From positions 62,001-126,000 of the forward strand of contig NZ_ATYX01000011.1 of assembly GCF_000427905.1 (NCBI RefSeq): 64,000 bases of DNA, in the 5' to 3' direction. Of the stretch, positions 56,694-64,000 are shown in pieces (position 1 is the stretch's first letter; each line of letters starts with the position of its first letter). The position numbers and the translations under genes were made by a program. The notes under the pieces are model-generated. The model was not told the DNA's origin and ran no database searches. It worked only from the letters and a program-made list of their open reading frames with translations. The stretch is from Thermocrispum agreste DSM 44070 (lineage in GTDB: Bacteria > Actinomycetota > Actinomycetes > Mycobacteriales > Pseudonocardiaceae).

Positions 56694-59600
56694 TCATCCG
56701 CCGAGGGATCCGCGCAGCGCCCACACCGGGCCGGTCTGGTAGATCGGATAGTTGGACAGCACCGGGTGGATCCGGTCGTTGATGACCAGGTAGCCATCGC
56801 CGACGACATGGGGCAGCCGGGTCTCGCGGTCGCCTTCCCACGTGATCTGCCCGGTGTGGCCGTCGGCGACGACCGCCTTGTCGGTGATACCGGGCACCAC
56901 GCCGACGACCTGTCCGTCGTCGCTGATGGTGAGCGGCCGCACCGCGTCGTCGAGTACCTGCGCGTGCCCGGTCTCCAGGTTGATCGCAGCGGAGGCCGTG
57001 CCGGCATGGACCGCGAGCCACTGCTGGTTCGGTGAGGCCACCACGGTTGCGTCGAAAGTCGCGTTGTCGCCGTACAAGGTTTCGGCGACGACGCGCCCGG
57101 TCCGGTCGTGGACGGACAGGATGGGCGCCAGACCGCCCTCCGGCGGCCGGACTACGGTCAGCAGCAGCACGTACTCGCCGTGGGCGCCGATGATCCACCG
57201 GTTCTCGACCGTACTGTGCAGGTCACCCGGCCGGTAGCTCGCGACCTCCCACAGCAGGCCGCCGTCGAAGTCACGAATGACCAGCGAATCGTCCCACCCT
57301 TCGGCGAACCAGCCGTCGCCGATGGCGTGCACCCGCAGATCGAGATCCACCGGCAATTCGATCGGGTCGCCGGTGTCCGGGTCGACCACCGTCCCGGACA
57401 GCATGCGGTGGTCGTAGAAGGCAGCCGCGTCGTCGGTGTCCACCCAGTCGTAGGTCAGAGACTCCAGCTCCCAGTGGACCGGTTGGGTTCCGGGGCCGGC
57501 GTCGATCGGCATGATCGTCGTGGCCACGCCGTCGTCGGTGGTGTACATGAACGCGGCGTACGGCTTGCCTTCATGCTGGATGATCTTCAATGTGCGGGGT
57601 GCGTCCTCGGTCTGCGGCGTGTAAGGAGCTTCCACGCGGCCGGGGAACGGTCCGGTCGACCACAGCTCCTTGCCGGTCTTGCCGTCGACCGCGCGCATTT
57701 CGAAGTTCTCGCCGTCGTGCCCGACGAGGACGACCTTGTCCTGGTAGCCGACGATCTGTTCGGCGGTGGATTGCCACTGGCAGGCCTCGCGGTCGGCGCC
57801 GGGGATGGCATTCTCCGGCGGAGTCGTCGAGCAGTCGGCAGCCGGAGCGGCTTCGCCACCTTCCGAAGCAGTGGCCGCGGGCCGGGCTTCCTCGCCCAGG
57901 CTGTTCGCGACGACCACACCGCCGGTGACGACTGCAGCCGCGGCGAGTCCTGCGGCGATGAGCTTGGCCGCGGTGCCTGCCAGCAGGCCGCCCGCGGCCG
58001 CGGCACCGGCTCCCGCGACCCCGGCCACCGTCGCTTTCGCACCGGCGGCCGTTCCAGCACCGGTTCCGCTTCCCGTGCCAGTTCCCGCTCCTGCCGAGCC
58101 CGCAGACGAGCCTGCGTCGGCCGGGCCGGCGGGGCCGCCGGGCTCGGGTGCGCCGCTTGTGCTGGCGCCGGTGGAGTCGGGGACTGTGCCGGGGTGAGCG
58201 GCACCGGCGGGGTCACTGGCTGGTGTGGCGGGGCCGCCGGGCTCGGGTGCGCCGCTTGTGCTGGCGCCGGTGGAGTCCGGGACCGTGCCCGGATGAGCGG
58301 CACCGGCGGGGTCGGTGCCTCCCGTTCCTGGGCTGCTCGTGCCGTCGATCGGTTCGGTTCCCGGCCCGCCCGGCGTGGCGTCCGGTCCGGGTGAGCCAGT
58401 GCCGTCGGTCGGGCCGGAGCCGGTGCCGGTCGAGCCTGTGCCGGTGGAGCCGGTTCCGCCGCTGCTGCTCGTCGCTTCGATTCCAGTGGACCCCGTGTTT
58501 CCGGCCGAGGTCCCGGTGCCCGAGCCGGTCGTGGTGCCGCCAGTGGCCCCCGATCCGGCCCCGCTTCCGGATGTCGCGCTCGTGCCGGTCCCTGCGGAGC
58601 TCGCGCCGGATGTCGTGCTGCCTGCGCTCGTCGATGTGGTCCCGGCTGTGCCGCCTGCTGAGCTGGTACCGGCCGTGCCACCGGCGCCGGATGCACCGGT
58701 GCCCGTACCTCCAGCAGTGCCGGCCGTCCCGGTACTTGCCGACGTCGTTCCGCCCGCTGTGCCACCGGCGCCGGTCGTGGCAGTACCAGCACCGGACGTT
58801 CCGGCCGAGGCAGCTGATCCGGACGCGCCGGACCCTGCACCGGTGCCAGCCGCGGTGCTTGTGGTTCCGGAGCCGACGGTCCCCGCGGAGCCGCTGCCGA
58901 CACCGGCGCCGCTCACGGTGCTCGTGGCGGACCCGACACCGGTCCCGGCAGTGCTGGCCGACTCCGCTACGGCGGTCGCGGACCCACTGACGGTGGTGGT
59001 GCCGGCGGTGGTGCCGGTAGCCCCGAGGGCGGAGAGCCCGCTGGTCGCGGTTCCGGCAACGGTGGTCGTCGCGGTGCCGGCCAGGATGGCCAGCGGGGTG
59101 AGAGCCACCAGGGTGCCCGCTGCGGTGGCCAGCGCGTGCCACGCGCGCCGCTCCCAGTCGGGGCCGTGGACCGCCACGGCGACGCGTTCCAACTCGGCGA
59201 CGAAGACCCCGGCGTTCGTGGGCCTGGCATACGGGTTCTTGGCCATGCCCGCGGCGATCAGCCCGTGCAGGTGCTGAGGTACCTGGGACAGGTCGGGGGC
59301 GGCCATTTCGTGCATCCTGCGCAGTTCCTCGTTCGACTCGGCGACGAACGGCTTCTTGCCGGTGATGCACTGGTAGAACACGCAGGTCGCGGCATACACG
59401 TCGGTGGCGGGAGTGCCCGGCTGGCCGGCCCATTGCTCCGGCGCCATGTACGACGGCGACCCGGCGGTGAGCCCGAGCTGGCCGTCGAGGACCGCCAGGC
59501 CGAAGTCCACCAGCTTCGACACGCCCTGGCTGGTGACCAGCACGTTGTCGGGCTTGTAGTCGCGGTGCACCACTCCGACCTGGTGGGCGGCGGCCAGGCC

Positions 59601-59948
59601 CAACAGCGAGCCCTTGAGCACCGACAGCGCCGCCTCGACCATCAGGGCGCGCTCGGCTTCCAGGATCTGGCGCAGTGAGACGCCGGGCACGGCCTCCATC
59701 ACCAGCGCGGCGACATCGGGCGAGACGTGGAAGTCGAACAAGCGCACCACGTACGGCGACTGGACCGCCGCCATCATCGCCGCCTCCCGGCGGAAGCCCT
59801 CCAGCACCGCGTAGTTCGTCAGATACCGCTGGTGGAGGTACTTGATCGCCACCACCGTGCCCGAAGCGTCATGCCGGGCGAGCACCACCCGGCCGAACCC
59901 GCCGGTACCCACCGTCTGCAACTCGGTGTAGCCAGCCAGCTGTCCCAC
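56694..59948 (-). CDS. Ser/Thr receptor kinase with beta-propeller-like sensor domain (PknD-like layout)
   Basis: 1084 residues. Kinase domain 1-270: GTGGFGRVVLARHDASG, Lys36 in VAIKYL, HRDYKPDN with Asp130 and Asn135, DFG at 148-150, APE at 169-171; all catalytic residues are intact and it is an RD kinase. Residues about 290-650 are a low-complexity Gly/Ser/Thr/Ala/Pro linker with an exact duplicated 28-residue block. A membrane helix follows near 660-690 (AAKLIAAGLAAAAVVTGGVV), then an outer domain of about 360 residues with PQQ/propeller-like repeats (VDGKTGKELWST, HDRTGRVVAETL, ADGHTGQITWEG). It resembles PknD of mycobacteria but has an unusually long cytoplasmic linker. The outer signal and the targets are unknown. 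Confidence 0.88.
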   Translation of the reverse strand: MGQLAGYTELQTVGTGGFGRVVLARHDASGTVVAIKYLHQRYLTNYAVLEGFRREAAMMAAVQSPYVVRLFDFHVSPDVAALVMEAVPGVSLRQILEAERALMVEAALSVLKGSLLGLAAAHQVGVVHRDYKPDNVLVTSQGVSKLVDFGLAVLDGQLGLTAGSPSYMAPEQWAGQPGTPATDVYAATCVFYQCITGKKPFVAESNEELRRMHEMAAPDLSQVPQHLHGLIAAGMAKNPYARPTNAGVFVAELERVAVAVHGPDWERRAWHALATAAGTLVALTPLAILAGTATTTVAGTATSGLSALGATGTTAGTTTVSGSATAVAESASTAGTGVGSATSTVSGAGVGSGSAGTVGSGTTSTAAGTGAGSGASGSAASAGTSGAGTATTGAGGTAGGTTSASTGTAGTAGGTGTGASGAGGTAGTSSAGGTAGTTSTSAGSTTSGASSAGTGTSATSGSGAGSGATGGTTTGSGTGTSAGNTGSTGIEATSSSGGTGSTGTGSTGTGSGPTDGTGSPGPDATPGGPGTEPIDGTSSPGTGGTDPAGAAHPGTVPDSTGASTSGAPEPGGPATPASDPAGAAHPGTVPDSTGASTSGAPEPGGPAGPADAGSSAGSAGAGTGTGSGTGAGTAAGAKATVAGVAGAGAAAAGGLLAGTAAKLIAAGLAAAAVVTGGVVVANSLGEEARPAATASEGGEAAPAADCSTTPPENAIPGADREACQWQSTAEQIVGYQDKVVLVGHDGENFEMRAVDGKTGKELWSTGPFPGRVEAPYTPQTEDAPRTLKIIQHEGKPYAAFMYTTDDGVATTIMPIDAGPGTQPVHWELESLTYDWVDTDDAAAFYDHRMLSGTVVDPDTGDPIELPVDLDLRVHAIGDGWFAEGWDDSLVIRDFDGGLLWEVASYRPGDLHSTVENRWIIGAHGEYVLLLTVVRPPEGGLAPILSVHDRTGRVVAETLYGDNATFDATVVASPNQQWLAVHAGTASAAINLETGHAQVLDDAVRPLTISDDGQVVGVVPGITDKAVVADGHTGQITWEGDRETRLPHVVGDGYLVINDRIHPVLSNYPIYQTGPVWALRGSLGG
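58131..58313 (-). repeat. 99-base tandem duplication in the kinase linker
   Basis: Two 84-base copies at 58131-58214 and 58230-58313 (offset 99) encode the same block, PAGAAHPGTVPDSTGASTSG and APEPGGPA, with only a few silent differences. The near-identity suggests a recent duplication or active slippage in the linker. Confidence 0.8.
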
Positions 59949-60015
59949 AACCGCACCTCTGACAACAACCCAAGGCCTGAAGATCTCCCGAACGCCGTCT
60001 TGGACGCAGCGTGAT

Positions 60016-60055
60016 CACTTTCGGTGCCCGGTCAATCACAAGTCGACCGAAAGTG
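60016..60055. promoter_or_regulatory. Inverted repeat between the kinase and immunity-like genes
   Basis: CACTTTCGGT (60016-60025) and ACCGAAAGTG (60046-60055), a perfect 10-bp inverted repeat with a 20-base centre. It lies 68 bases before the kinase start and 50 bases after the immunity-like gene stop; it could be a terminator of the latter or an operator of the kinase gene. Confidence 0.5.
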
Positions 60056-60105
60056 GGTCGGAGGGATGCAGCGGGTGCAGCGGCGAGCCGCCGCCGGGGC
60101 AGCGG

Positions 60106-60621
60106 TCACACGTCGAAGACCGACCAGCACAGGTCGTTCCGGCGCCGCTGATCCTCCAGCACCAGGTCGCGAATCTCCGGCGGAAGCTGGTCGCGCTGCC
60201 ATCGACACTCTTCGCGGCCTGCGGCGTCAGCTTGTTCCGGCGGCACCGCAGCACGAACCGCCTTGATCGCGTATGCGGCAGCGCCCAGCTCGTGCTCGGC
60301 GACGTGTGCCACGACGGCCGCTTGACCGGCCGCATATGCGGCGAAGCGCGGAGCGCCGCGCAGGTCGCGAGCGGCCCCCATGGCGTGCCCGCCCGCTGCC
60401 CGCGCCTGCATCATCTTGACCGCGCCGCGCGCCCAGGCACGAGCGTGCTCGATCGCCGCGCGCGGGCGAGGATCGTCCGGGCGAGCCGCTTCGAACAGCG
60501 GCAACACATGCTCGGCGCATGTGGCTGCCCACAAGGCGAGCAGGTGGTGGTGCTCGTCGGTCAGCGTTCCGCCCCGGCGGATCGTGATGAACCGCGGGTC
60601 GCGCACCTTGGGCAGGATCAC
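60106..60621 (-). CDS. Putative immunity-type protein (Imm-5-like)
   Basis: 171 residues from GTG 60621, with AAGGAG 5 bases upstream. The sequence is helical and Ala/Arg/His-rich: FITIRRGGTLTDEHHHLLAL, WAATCAEHVLPLFEAARPDD, MQARAAGGHAMGAARDLRGA, then WQRDQLPPEIRDLVLEDQRR and NDLCWSVFDV. It resembles actinobacterial proteins annotated as putative immunity protein; I rely on memory of that pattern. No toxin gene is adjacent; the TNT-domain gene lies over 50 kb away in this window. It could be a stand-alone protein with another role. Confidence 0.6.
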   Translation of the reverse strand: MILPKVRDPRFITIRRGGTLTDEHHHLLALWAATCAEHVLPLFEAARPDDPRPRAAIEHARAWARGAVKMMQARAAGGHAMGAARDLRGAPRFAAYAAGQAAVVAHVAEHELGAAAYAIKAVRAAVPPEQADAAGREECRWQRDQLPPEIRDLVLEDQRRRNDLCWSVFDV

Positions 60622-60843
60622 CGGCACTCCTTTCCGGCGGCGCCTCGCCGCGAAGCGTAACCGGTGTGCGGGCCATGTGTGGTGGCAGAACACCGCCGTC
60701 GGCCCGACGCTCCGCTCATTGCTGCGGTCCGGGCGACATGTCGAAGGCTTCGGGTGAGCTCGCAAGCGGCCGCGCCGGTCGACGCTGGCTCTCCGTTCGG
60801 CCGCTCGCGACCGGATGTGAGCTCGAACGGCCAGCGCCGGGTC

Positions 60844-61542
60844 TCAGCCCGGCCACCGGAGATATGCGCCGACGCTTGCCGTCGCCTGCAACAGATCGCG
60901 CGATGCACTGCCACGCAGTGGCTCGGATTCGGCCACGACGACCGTCGTGCGGCTCCTCCGCGACTCGTAGTTGAGCCCGGTGAACTCCACGCCGAACTTG
61001 CGTTCCCACATTTCCATCGCGACGGGCTTGATGTCGCCCGTGCCGTGCACGTCGATCAAGCGTTTGAAGTTGCGCGCATCATTCGCGTTCCGCATCTTCA
61101 CCCAGGCGACGGTGAGGAGCACCGTGTTCCCGCGGCCGTCGGTCAGCGGAAGCGCCAGTCGCTTGAGTGACCGACATGGGTGGAAGCGCAGCCAGGTCTG
61201 CACCTGGCCGTAGGAATTCCGTACGCAGGACGCCCGGGCAATGCGGCGGGGCTTGCCCTTGCGGAGCCCGAGTTGCCGCCACGCCCGTGCGGGCTTCCCG
61301 CTCCGCATCACCTTCTTGGCCTTGACGACCTTGGCCCGCATGACCGAGCTGGTGATCGAGCTGAAGCCACCGGTCACGCTCGCTCCCGTGCCGCCGACGA
61401 CTCCGATGCCGCCGAGGCTCGGGCCGGCCGCGATCAGGGTGGCCGCCGCACCTGCCGCCACGACCGTGCGCGCTTCGCCGCCGCCTTTTCCGGTGATCGG
61501 ATACTTCGTGCCGTCCGGTCTGGTTCTGATCGGTGGCGTCAT
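60844..61542 (-). CDS. Protein of unknown function
   Basis: 232 residues with GGGGGAGGAAGAGC before ATG 61542. Residues 25-65 are Gly/Ala/Ser-rich and hydrophobic (TVVAAGAAATLIAAGPSLGG, then VTGGFSSITSSVMRAK), and could be a weak membrane or flexible segment. The rest is basic then mixed: RKGKPRRIARASCVRNSYGQ, LPLTDGRGNTVLLTVAWVKM, FKRLIDVHGTGDIKPVAMEM. No domain is recognised. A Cys pair (SCVRNS, HPCRSL) stands 20 residues apart. It is alone on its strand between a putative immunity gene and the UvrA-like gene. Confidence 0.65.
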   Translation of the reverse strand: MTPPIRTRPDGTKYPITGKGGGEARTVVAAGAAATLIAAGPSLGGIGVVGGTGASVTGGFSSITSSVMRAKVVKAKKVMRSGKPARAWRQLGLRKGKPRRIARASCVRNSYGQVQTWLRFHPCRSLKRLALPLTDGRGNTVLLTVAWVKMRNANDARNFKRLIDVHGTGDIKPVAMEMWERKFGVEFTGLNYESRRSRTTVVVAESEPLRGSASRDLLQATASVGAYLRWPG

Positions 61543-61634
61543 GCTCTTCCTCCCCCAGTACTGCCCGCGGCGATGATGTCATCGCAGGTCACGCCCGCGG
61601 AGCTGCTGGCGCCAAGTTCACGCGCACAGAGCAA

Positions 61635-61662
61635 GGCGCCCGCCGCTGTCGCGGCGGGCGCC
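61635..61662 (-). terminator. Terminator of the UvrA-like gene
   Basis: A perfect 12-bp stem with a 4-base loop: GGCGCCCGCCGC at 61635-61646 and its complement at 61651-61662, 15 bases after the UvrA-like stop on the minus strand. It is followed by TTGCTCTGTG. Confidence 0.75.
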
Positions 61663-61676
61663 TCGTGGCGCCTCTG

Positions 61677-64000
61677 CTACGCCCCGACGTACTCGGCCAA
61701 GTGCTGCCCGGTCAGCGTGGACCGGTCGGCCACCAGCTTCGCCGGAGTACCTTCGAACACGATCCGGCCGCCGTCGTGGCCTGCGCCCGGGCCCAGGTCG
61801 ATGATCCAGTCCGCGTGCGCCATCACCGCCTGGTGATGCTCGATCACCAGCACCGATTTGCCCGAGTCGACCAGCCGGTCCAGCAGGCCGAGCAGCTGCT
61901 CCACATCGGCCAGGTGCAACCCGGTGGTGGGTTCGTCCAGGACGTAGATGCCGCCTTCCTGGCCCATGTGCGTCGCCAGCTTCAACCGCTGTCGCTCGCC
62001 GCCGGACAGCGTGGTCAACGGCTGGCCGAGGGTCAGGTAGCCCAGGCCGACGTCGGACAGCCGCTGCAGGATCTTGTGCGCCGCGGGAACTCGTGCCTCG
62101 CCCTCGGCGAAGAACGCCTCCGCCTCGGACACCGACATCTCCAGCACTTCGCTGATGTTCCGGCCGCCGAACGTGTACTCCAGCACCGCCGCCTGGAACC
62201 GCTTCCCCTCGCACTCCTCGCACGGGTGGGAGACGGTGGCCATCATGCCCAGCTCGGTGTAGACCACCCCGGCGCCGTTGCAGTTCGGGCACGCACCTTC
62301 GGAGTTCGCGCTGAACAGCGACGGTTTCACGCCGTTGGCCTTGGCGAAAGCCTTCCGGATCGGGTCGAGCAGCCCGGTGTAGGTGGCCGGGTTGCTGCGC
62401 CGCGAGCCGCTGATCGGCGACTGGTCGACGGTGACGACGTCGGCGTCCTTCGGCATCGAGTAGTGGATCAGCGAACTCTTCCCGGACCCGGCCACACCGG
62501 TGATCACGCACAGCACGCCGAGCGGGATGTCGACGTCCACGTTCTGCAGGTTGTTCGCGTTCCCCCCGCGGATCTCCAGCTTCCCGGTCGGCTCCCGCAC
62601 CGTCTCCTTCAGCGAGACCCGGTCGTCCAGGTGGCGGCCGGTGATGGTGCCGCTGGCGCGCAGTCCCGCGACGTCACCCTCGTAGCACACTTGGCCGCCG
62701 TCGTGGCCCGCGCCCGGCCCCAGGTCGATCACGTGGTCGGCGATCGCGATGGTCTCCGGCTTGTGCTCGACCACCAGCACCGTGTTGCCCTTGTCCCGCA
62801 GCCGGATCAGCAAGTCGTTCATCCGCCGGATGTCGTGAGGGTGCAGGCCGATGGTCGGCTCGTCGAACACGTACGTGACGTCGGTCAGCGCCGAGCCGAG
62901 ATGGCGGACCATCTTCACCCGCTGTGCCTCGCCACCGGAGAGCGTGCCGGACGGCCGGTCCAGCGACAGGTAGCCCAATCCGATCTCGATCATCGAGTCC
63001 ACCAGGTGCCGCAGCCCCTGCACCAGTGGCGCCACCCCGGGGTCGTCGATCTTGGCCAGCCACTCCGGCAGATCGCTGATCTGCATCGCGCAGACGTCCG
63101 CGATGCTCTTGCCGTGGATCTTGGACTTGCGGGCGTGCTCGGCCAGCCGGGTGCCGTCGCACTCGGGGCAGGTGGTGAACGTGACCGCCCGGTCGACGAA
63201 GGCCCGGATGTGCGGCTGCATCGCCTCCCGGTCCTTGTTCAGGAACGACTTCTGGATCTGCGGGATGAGGCCGGCGTAGGTCAGGTTGACCCCATCGACC
63301 TTGATCTTGGTCGGCTCCTTGTACAGCAGGTCGTGCAGCTGCTTCTTGGTGAACTTCTTGATCGGCTTGTCCGGGTCGAAGAAGCCGCATCCCCGGTAGA
63401 TGCGGCCGTACCAGCCGTCCATGCTGTATCCGGGGACGGTGATCGCGCCCTCGTTCAGCGACTTGTTCTCGTCGTAGAGGGCGGTCAAGTCGAAGTCGGT
63501 GACCGACCCCTTGCCCTCGCAGCGCGGGCACATGCCGCCGAGGCGGTTGAACGTGGCCTTCTCGGCGATCGTCTTGTTGCCGCGTTCGATCTTGATCGCC
63601 CCGCTGGCCGACACCGAGGGCACGTTGAACGAGTACGCGGCGGGCGAGCCGACGTGCGGTTCGCCGAGTTTGCTGAACAGGATGCGCAGCATGGCGTTGG
63701 CGTCGGTGACCGTGCCGACGGTGGACCGGGTGTCGGCCCCCAGCCGCTCCTGGTCGACGATGATCGCGGTGGTCAGCCCGTCCAGCACGTCGACGTCCGG
63801 CCTGGCCAGCGACGGCATGAAGCCCTGGACGAACGCGCTGTAGGTCTCGTTGATCAACCGCTGCGATTCGGCGGCGATGGTGCTGAACACCAGCGAGCTC
63901 TTTCCCGAGCCGGAGACCCCGGTGAACACGGTGAGCCTGCGCTTGGGGATCTCCACGTCGATGTCACGCAGGTTGTTCTCCCGCGCGCCCTGCACGCGGA
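61677..64000 (-). CDS. UvrA-like ABC protein (short, DrrC-type), 5' end outside the window
   Basis: At least 774 residues; the frame continues past the right edge ([17 protein letters not shown] is normally preceded by some 10-20 residues). Two ABC cassettes are seen: Walker [10 protein letters not shown] and GVAGSGKSS, signatures [18 protein letters not shown] and [18 protein letters not shown], Walker [14 protein letters not shown] and [13 protein letters not shown]. Zinc Cys clusters [26 protein letters not shown] and CEECEGKR are present. At about 780-790 residues it is shorter than true UvrA (about 950) and lacks the UvrB-binding insertion, as in DrrC-type proteins tied to DNA-binding drug resistance or repair. 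A 12-bp terminator follows. Confidence 0.88.
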   Translation of the reverse strand, partial: RVQGARENNLRDIDVEIPKRRLTVFTGVSGSGKSSLVFSTIAAESQRLINETYSAFVQGFMPSLARPDVDVLDGLTTAIIVDQERLGADTRSTVGTVTDANAMLRILFSKLGEPHVGSPAAYSFNVPSVSASGAIKIERGNKTIAEKATFNRLGGMCPRCEGKGSVTDFDLTALYDENKSLNEGAITVPGYSMDGWYGRIYRGCGFFDPDKPIKKFTKKQLHDLLYKEPTKIKVDGVNLTYAGLIPQIQKSFLNKDREAMQPHIRAFVDRAVTFTTCPECDGTRLAEHARKSKIHGKSIADVCAMQISDLPEWLAKIDDPGVAPLVQGLRHLVDSMIEIGLGYLSLDRPSGTLSGGEAQRVKMVRHLGSALTDVTYVFDEPTIGLHPHDIRRMNDLLIRLRDKGNTVLVVEHKPETIAIADHVIDLGPGAGHDGGQVCYEGDVAGLRASGTITGRHLDDRVSLKETVREPTGKLEIRGGNANNLQNVDVDIPLGVLCVITGVAGSGKSSLIHYSMPKDADVVTVDQSPISGSRRSNPATYTGLLDPIRKAFAKANGVKPSLFSANSEGACPNCNGAGVVYTELGMMATVSHPCEECEGKRFQAAVLEYTFGGRNISEVLEMSVSEAEAFFAEGEARVPAAHKILQRLSDVGLGYLTLGQPLTTLSGGERQRLKLATHMGQEGGIYVLDEPTTGLHLADVEQLLGLLDRLVDSGKSVLVIEHHQAVMAHADWIIDLGPGAGHDGGRIVFEGTPAKLVADRSTLTGQHLAEYVGA

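Noticed and set aside
56571-57035. Plus-strand gene starting TIRRLAELVDAVDL
   Set aside because: Only the first 40 or so codons look protein-like; the rest is antisense to the kinase gene. Treated as a possible remnant only.
58315-59277. Pro/Val-rich 320-codon frame on the plus strand
   Set aside because: It is the complement of the Gly/Thr/Ser linker of the kinase; pure composition effect.

Overview
The window is high-GC actinobacterial DNA, most likely from a filamentous member of the Pseudonocardiales. Pointers are GTG starts, GTGA/ATGA overlaps, a DUF397/helix-turn-helix pair, ECF sigma factors, an HspR-type heat-shock regulon and a secreted protein built of chaplin-like repeats. From memory, gene order in several blocks matches Mycobacterium tuberculosis: murJ-DUF6049-nudix-pcnA (Rv3910 to Rv3907c), yqgE and leuS (Rv0038, Rv0041), and dcd, dnaK-grpE-dnaJ-hspR, GH76, trmH, pyrE, Rv0383c-like, clpB and flavohemoglobin (roughly Rv0321 to Rv0385). 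That suggests an origin-proximal core segment with accessory genes interleaved.

Layout. 1-5 kb: 5' part of murJ, a DUF6049 membrane protein and a nudix hydrolase on the minus strand, with pcnA divergent. 5-9.3 kb: accessory block with a DUF397 gene, a frameshifted helix-turn-helix/DUF5753 gene, a 37-residue membrane peptide coupled to a small HTH protein, a TNT-domain protein, and yqgE. 9.5-16.3 kb: SdpI-like membrane protein, leuS behind what looks like a leucine leader-peptide attenuator, ribokinase, a DUF1707 protein and an AI-2E-type permease. 16.7-21.7 kb: three exported proteins in a row, ending with a 1017-residue protein of about 14 chaplin-like repeats and a strong terminator. 22-29 kb: two ECF sigma factors, two DedA proteins, and a MarR/DHA2 efflux pair. 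28.7-35.6 kb: GH76, trmH, pyrE, SDR, an Rv0383c-like membrane protein and clpB, all minus.

35.6-42.3 kb is the most scarred part: an SDR gene with a frameshift, the 3' halves of a LamB/YcsF (pxpA-type) gene and of an aldehyde dehydrogenase gene joined at one breakpoint, two paralogous globin-reductase fusions around an FMN split-barrel protein, and a PepSY gene with two frameshifts. 42.5-46.9 kb: hspR, dnaJ, grpE and dnaK, with two HAIR-like HspR sites upstream of dnaK and another HAIR-like dyad upstream of clpB. 46.9-56 kb: DUF4097, PEBP, TetR/SMR efflux pair, dcd, a GlxA-type regulator divergent from an MFS gene, a MocR-type regulator whose start codon overlaps that of a divergent EamA transporter inside a perfect 12+12 bp inverted repeat, and an MpaB-like oxygenase. 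56.2-64 kb: tRNA-Gly(CCC), a PknD-like receptor kinase with a long Gly/Ser/Thr/Ala linker, a putative immunity-type protein, an unknown protein, and the 3' part of a UvrA-like ABC protein leaving the right edge.

The strongest candidates for undescribed biology are the poly-chaplin-like surface protein and its two exported neighbours, the MocR/EamA start-codon operator, and the leuS attenuator. All functional calls rest on motifs read by eye; no database search was run.
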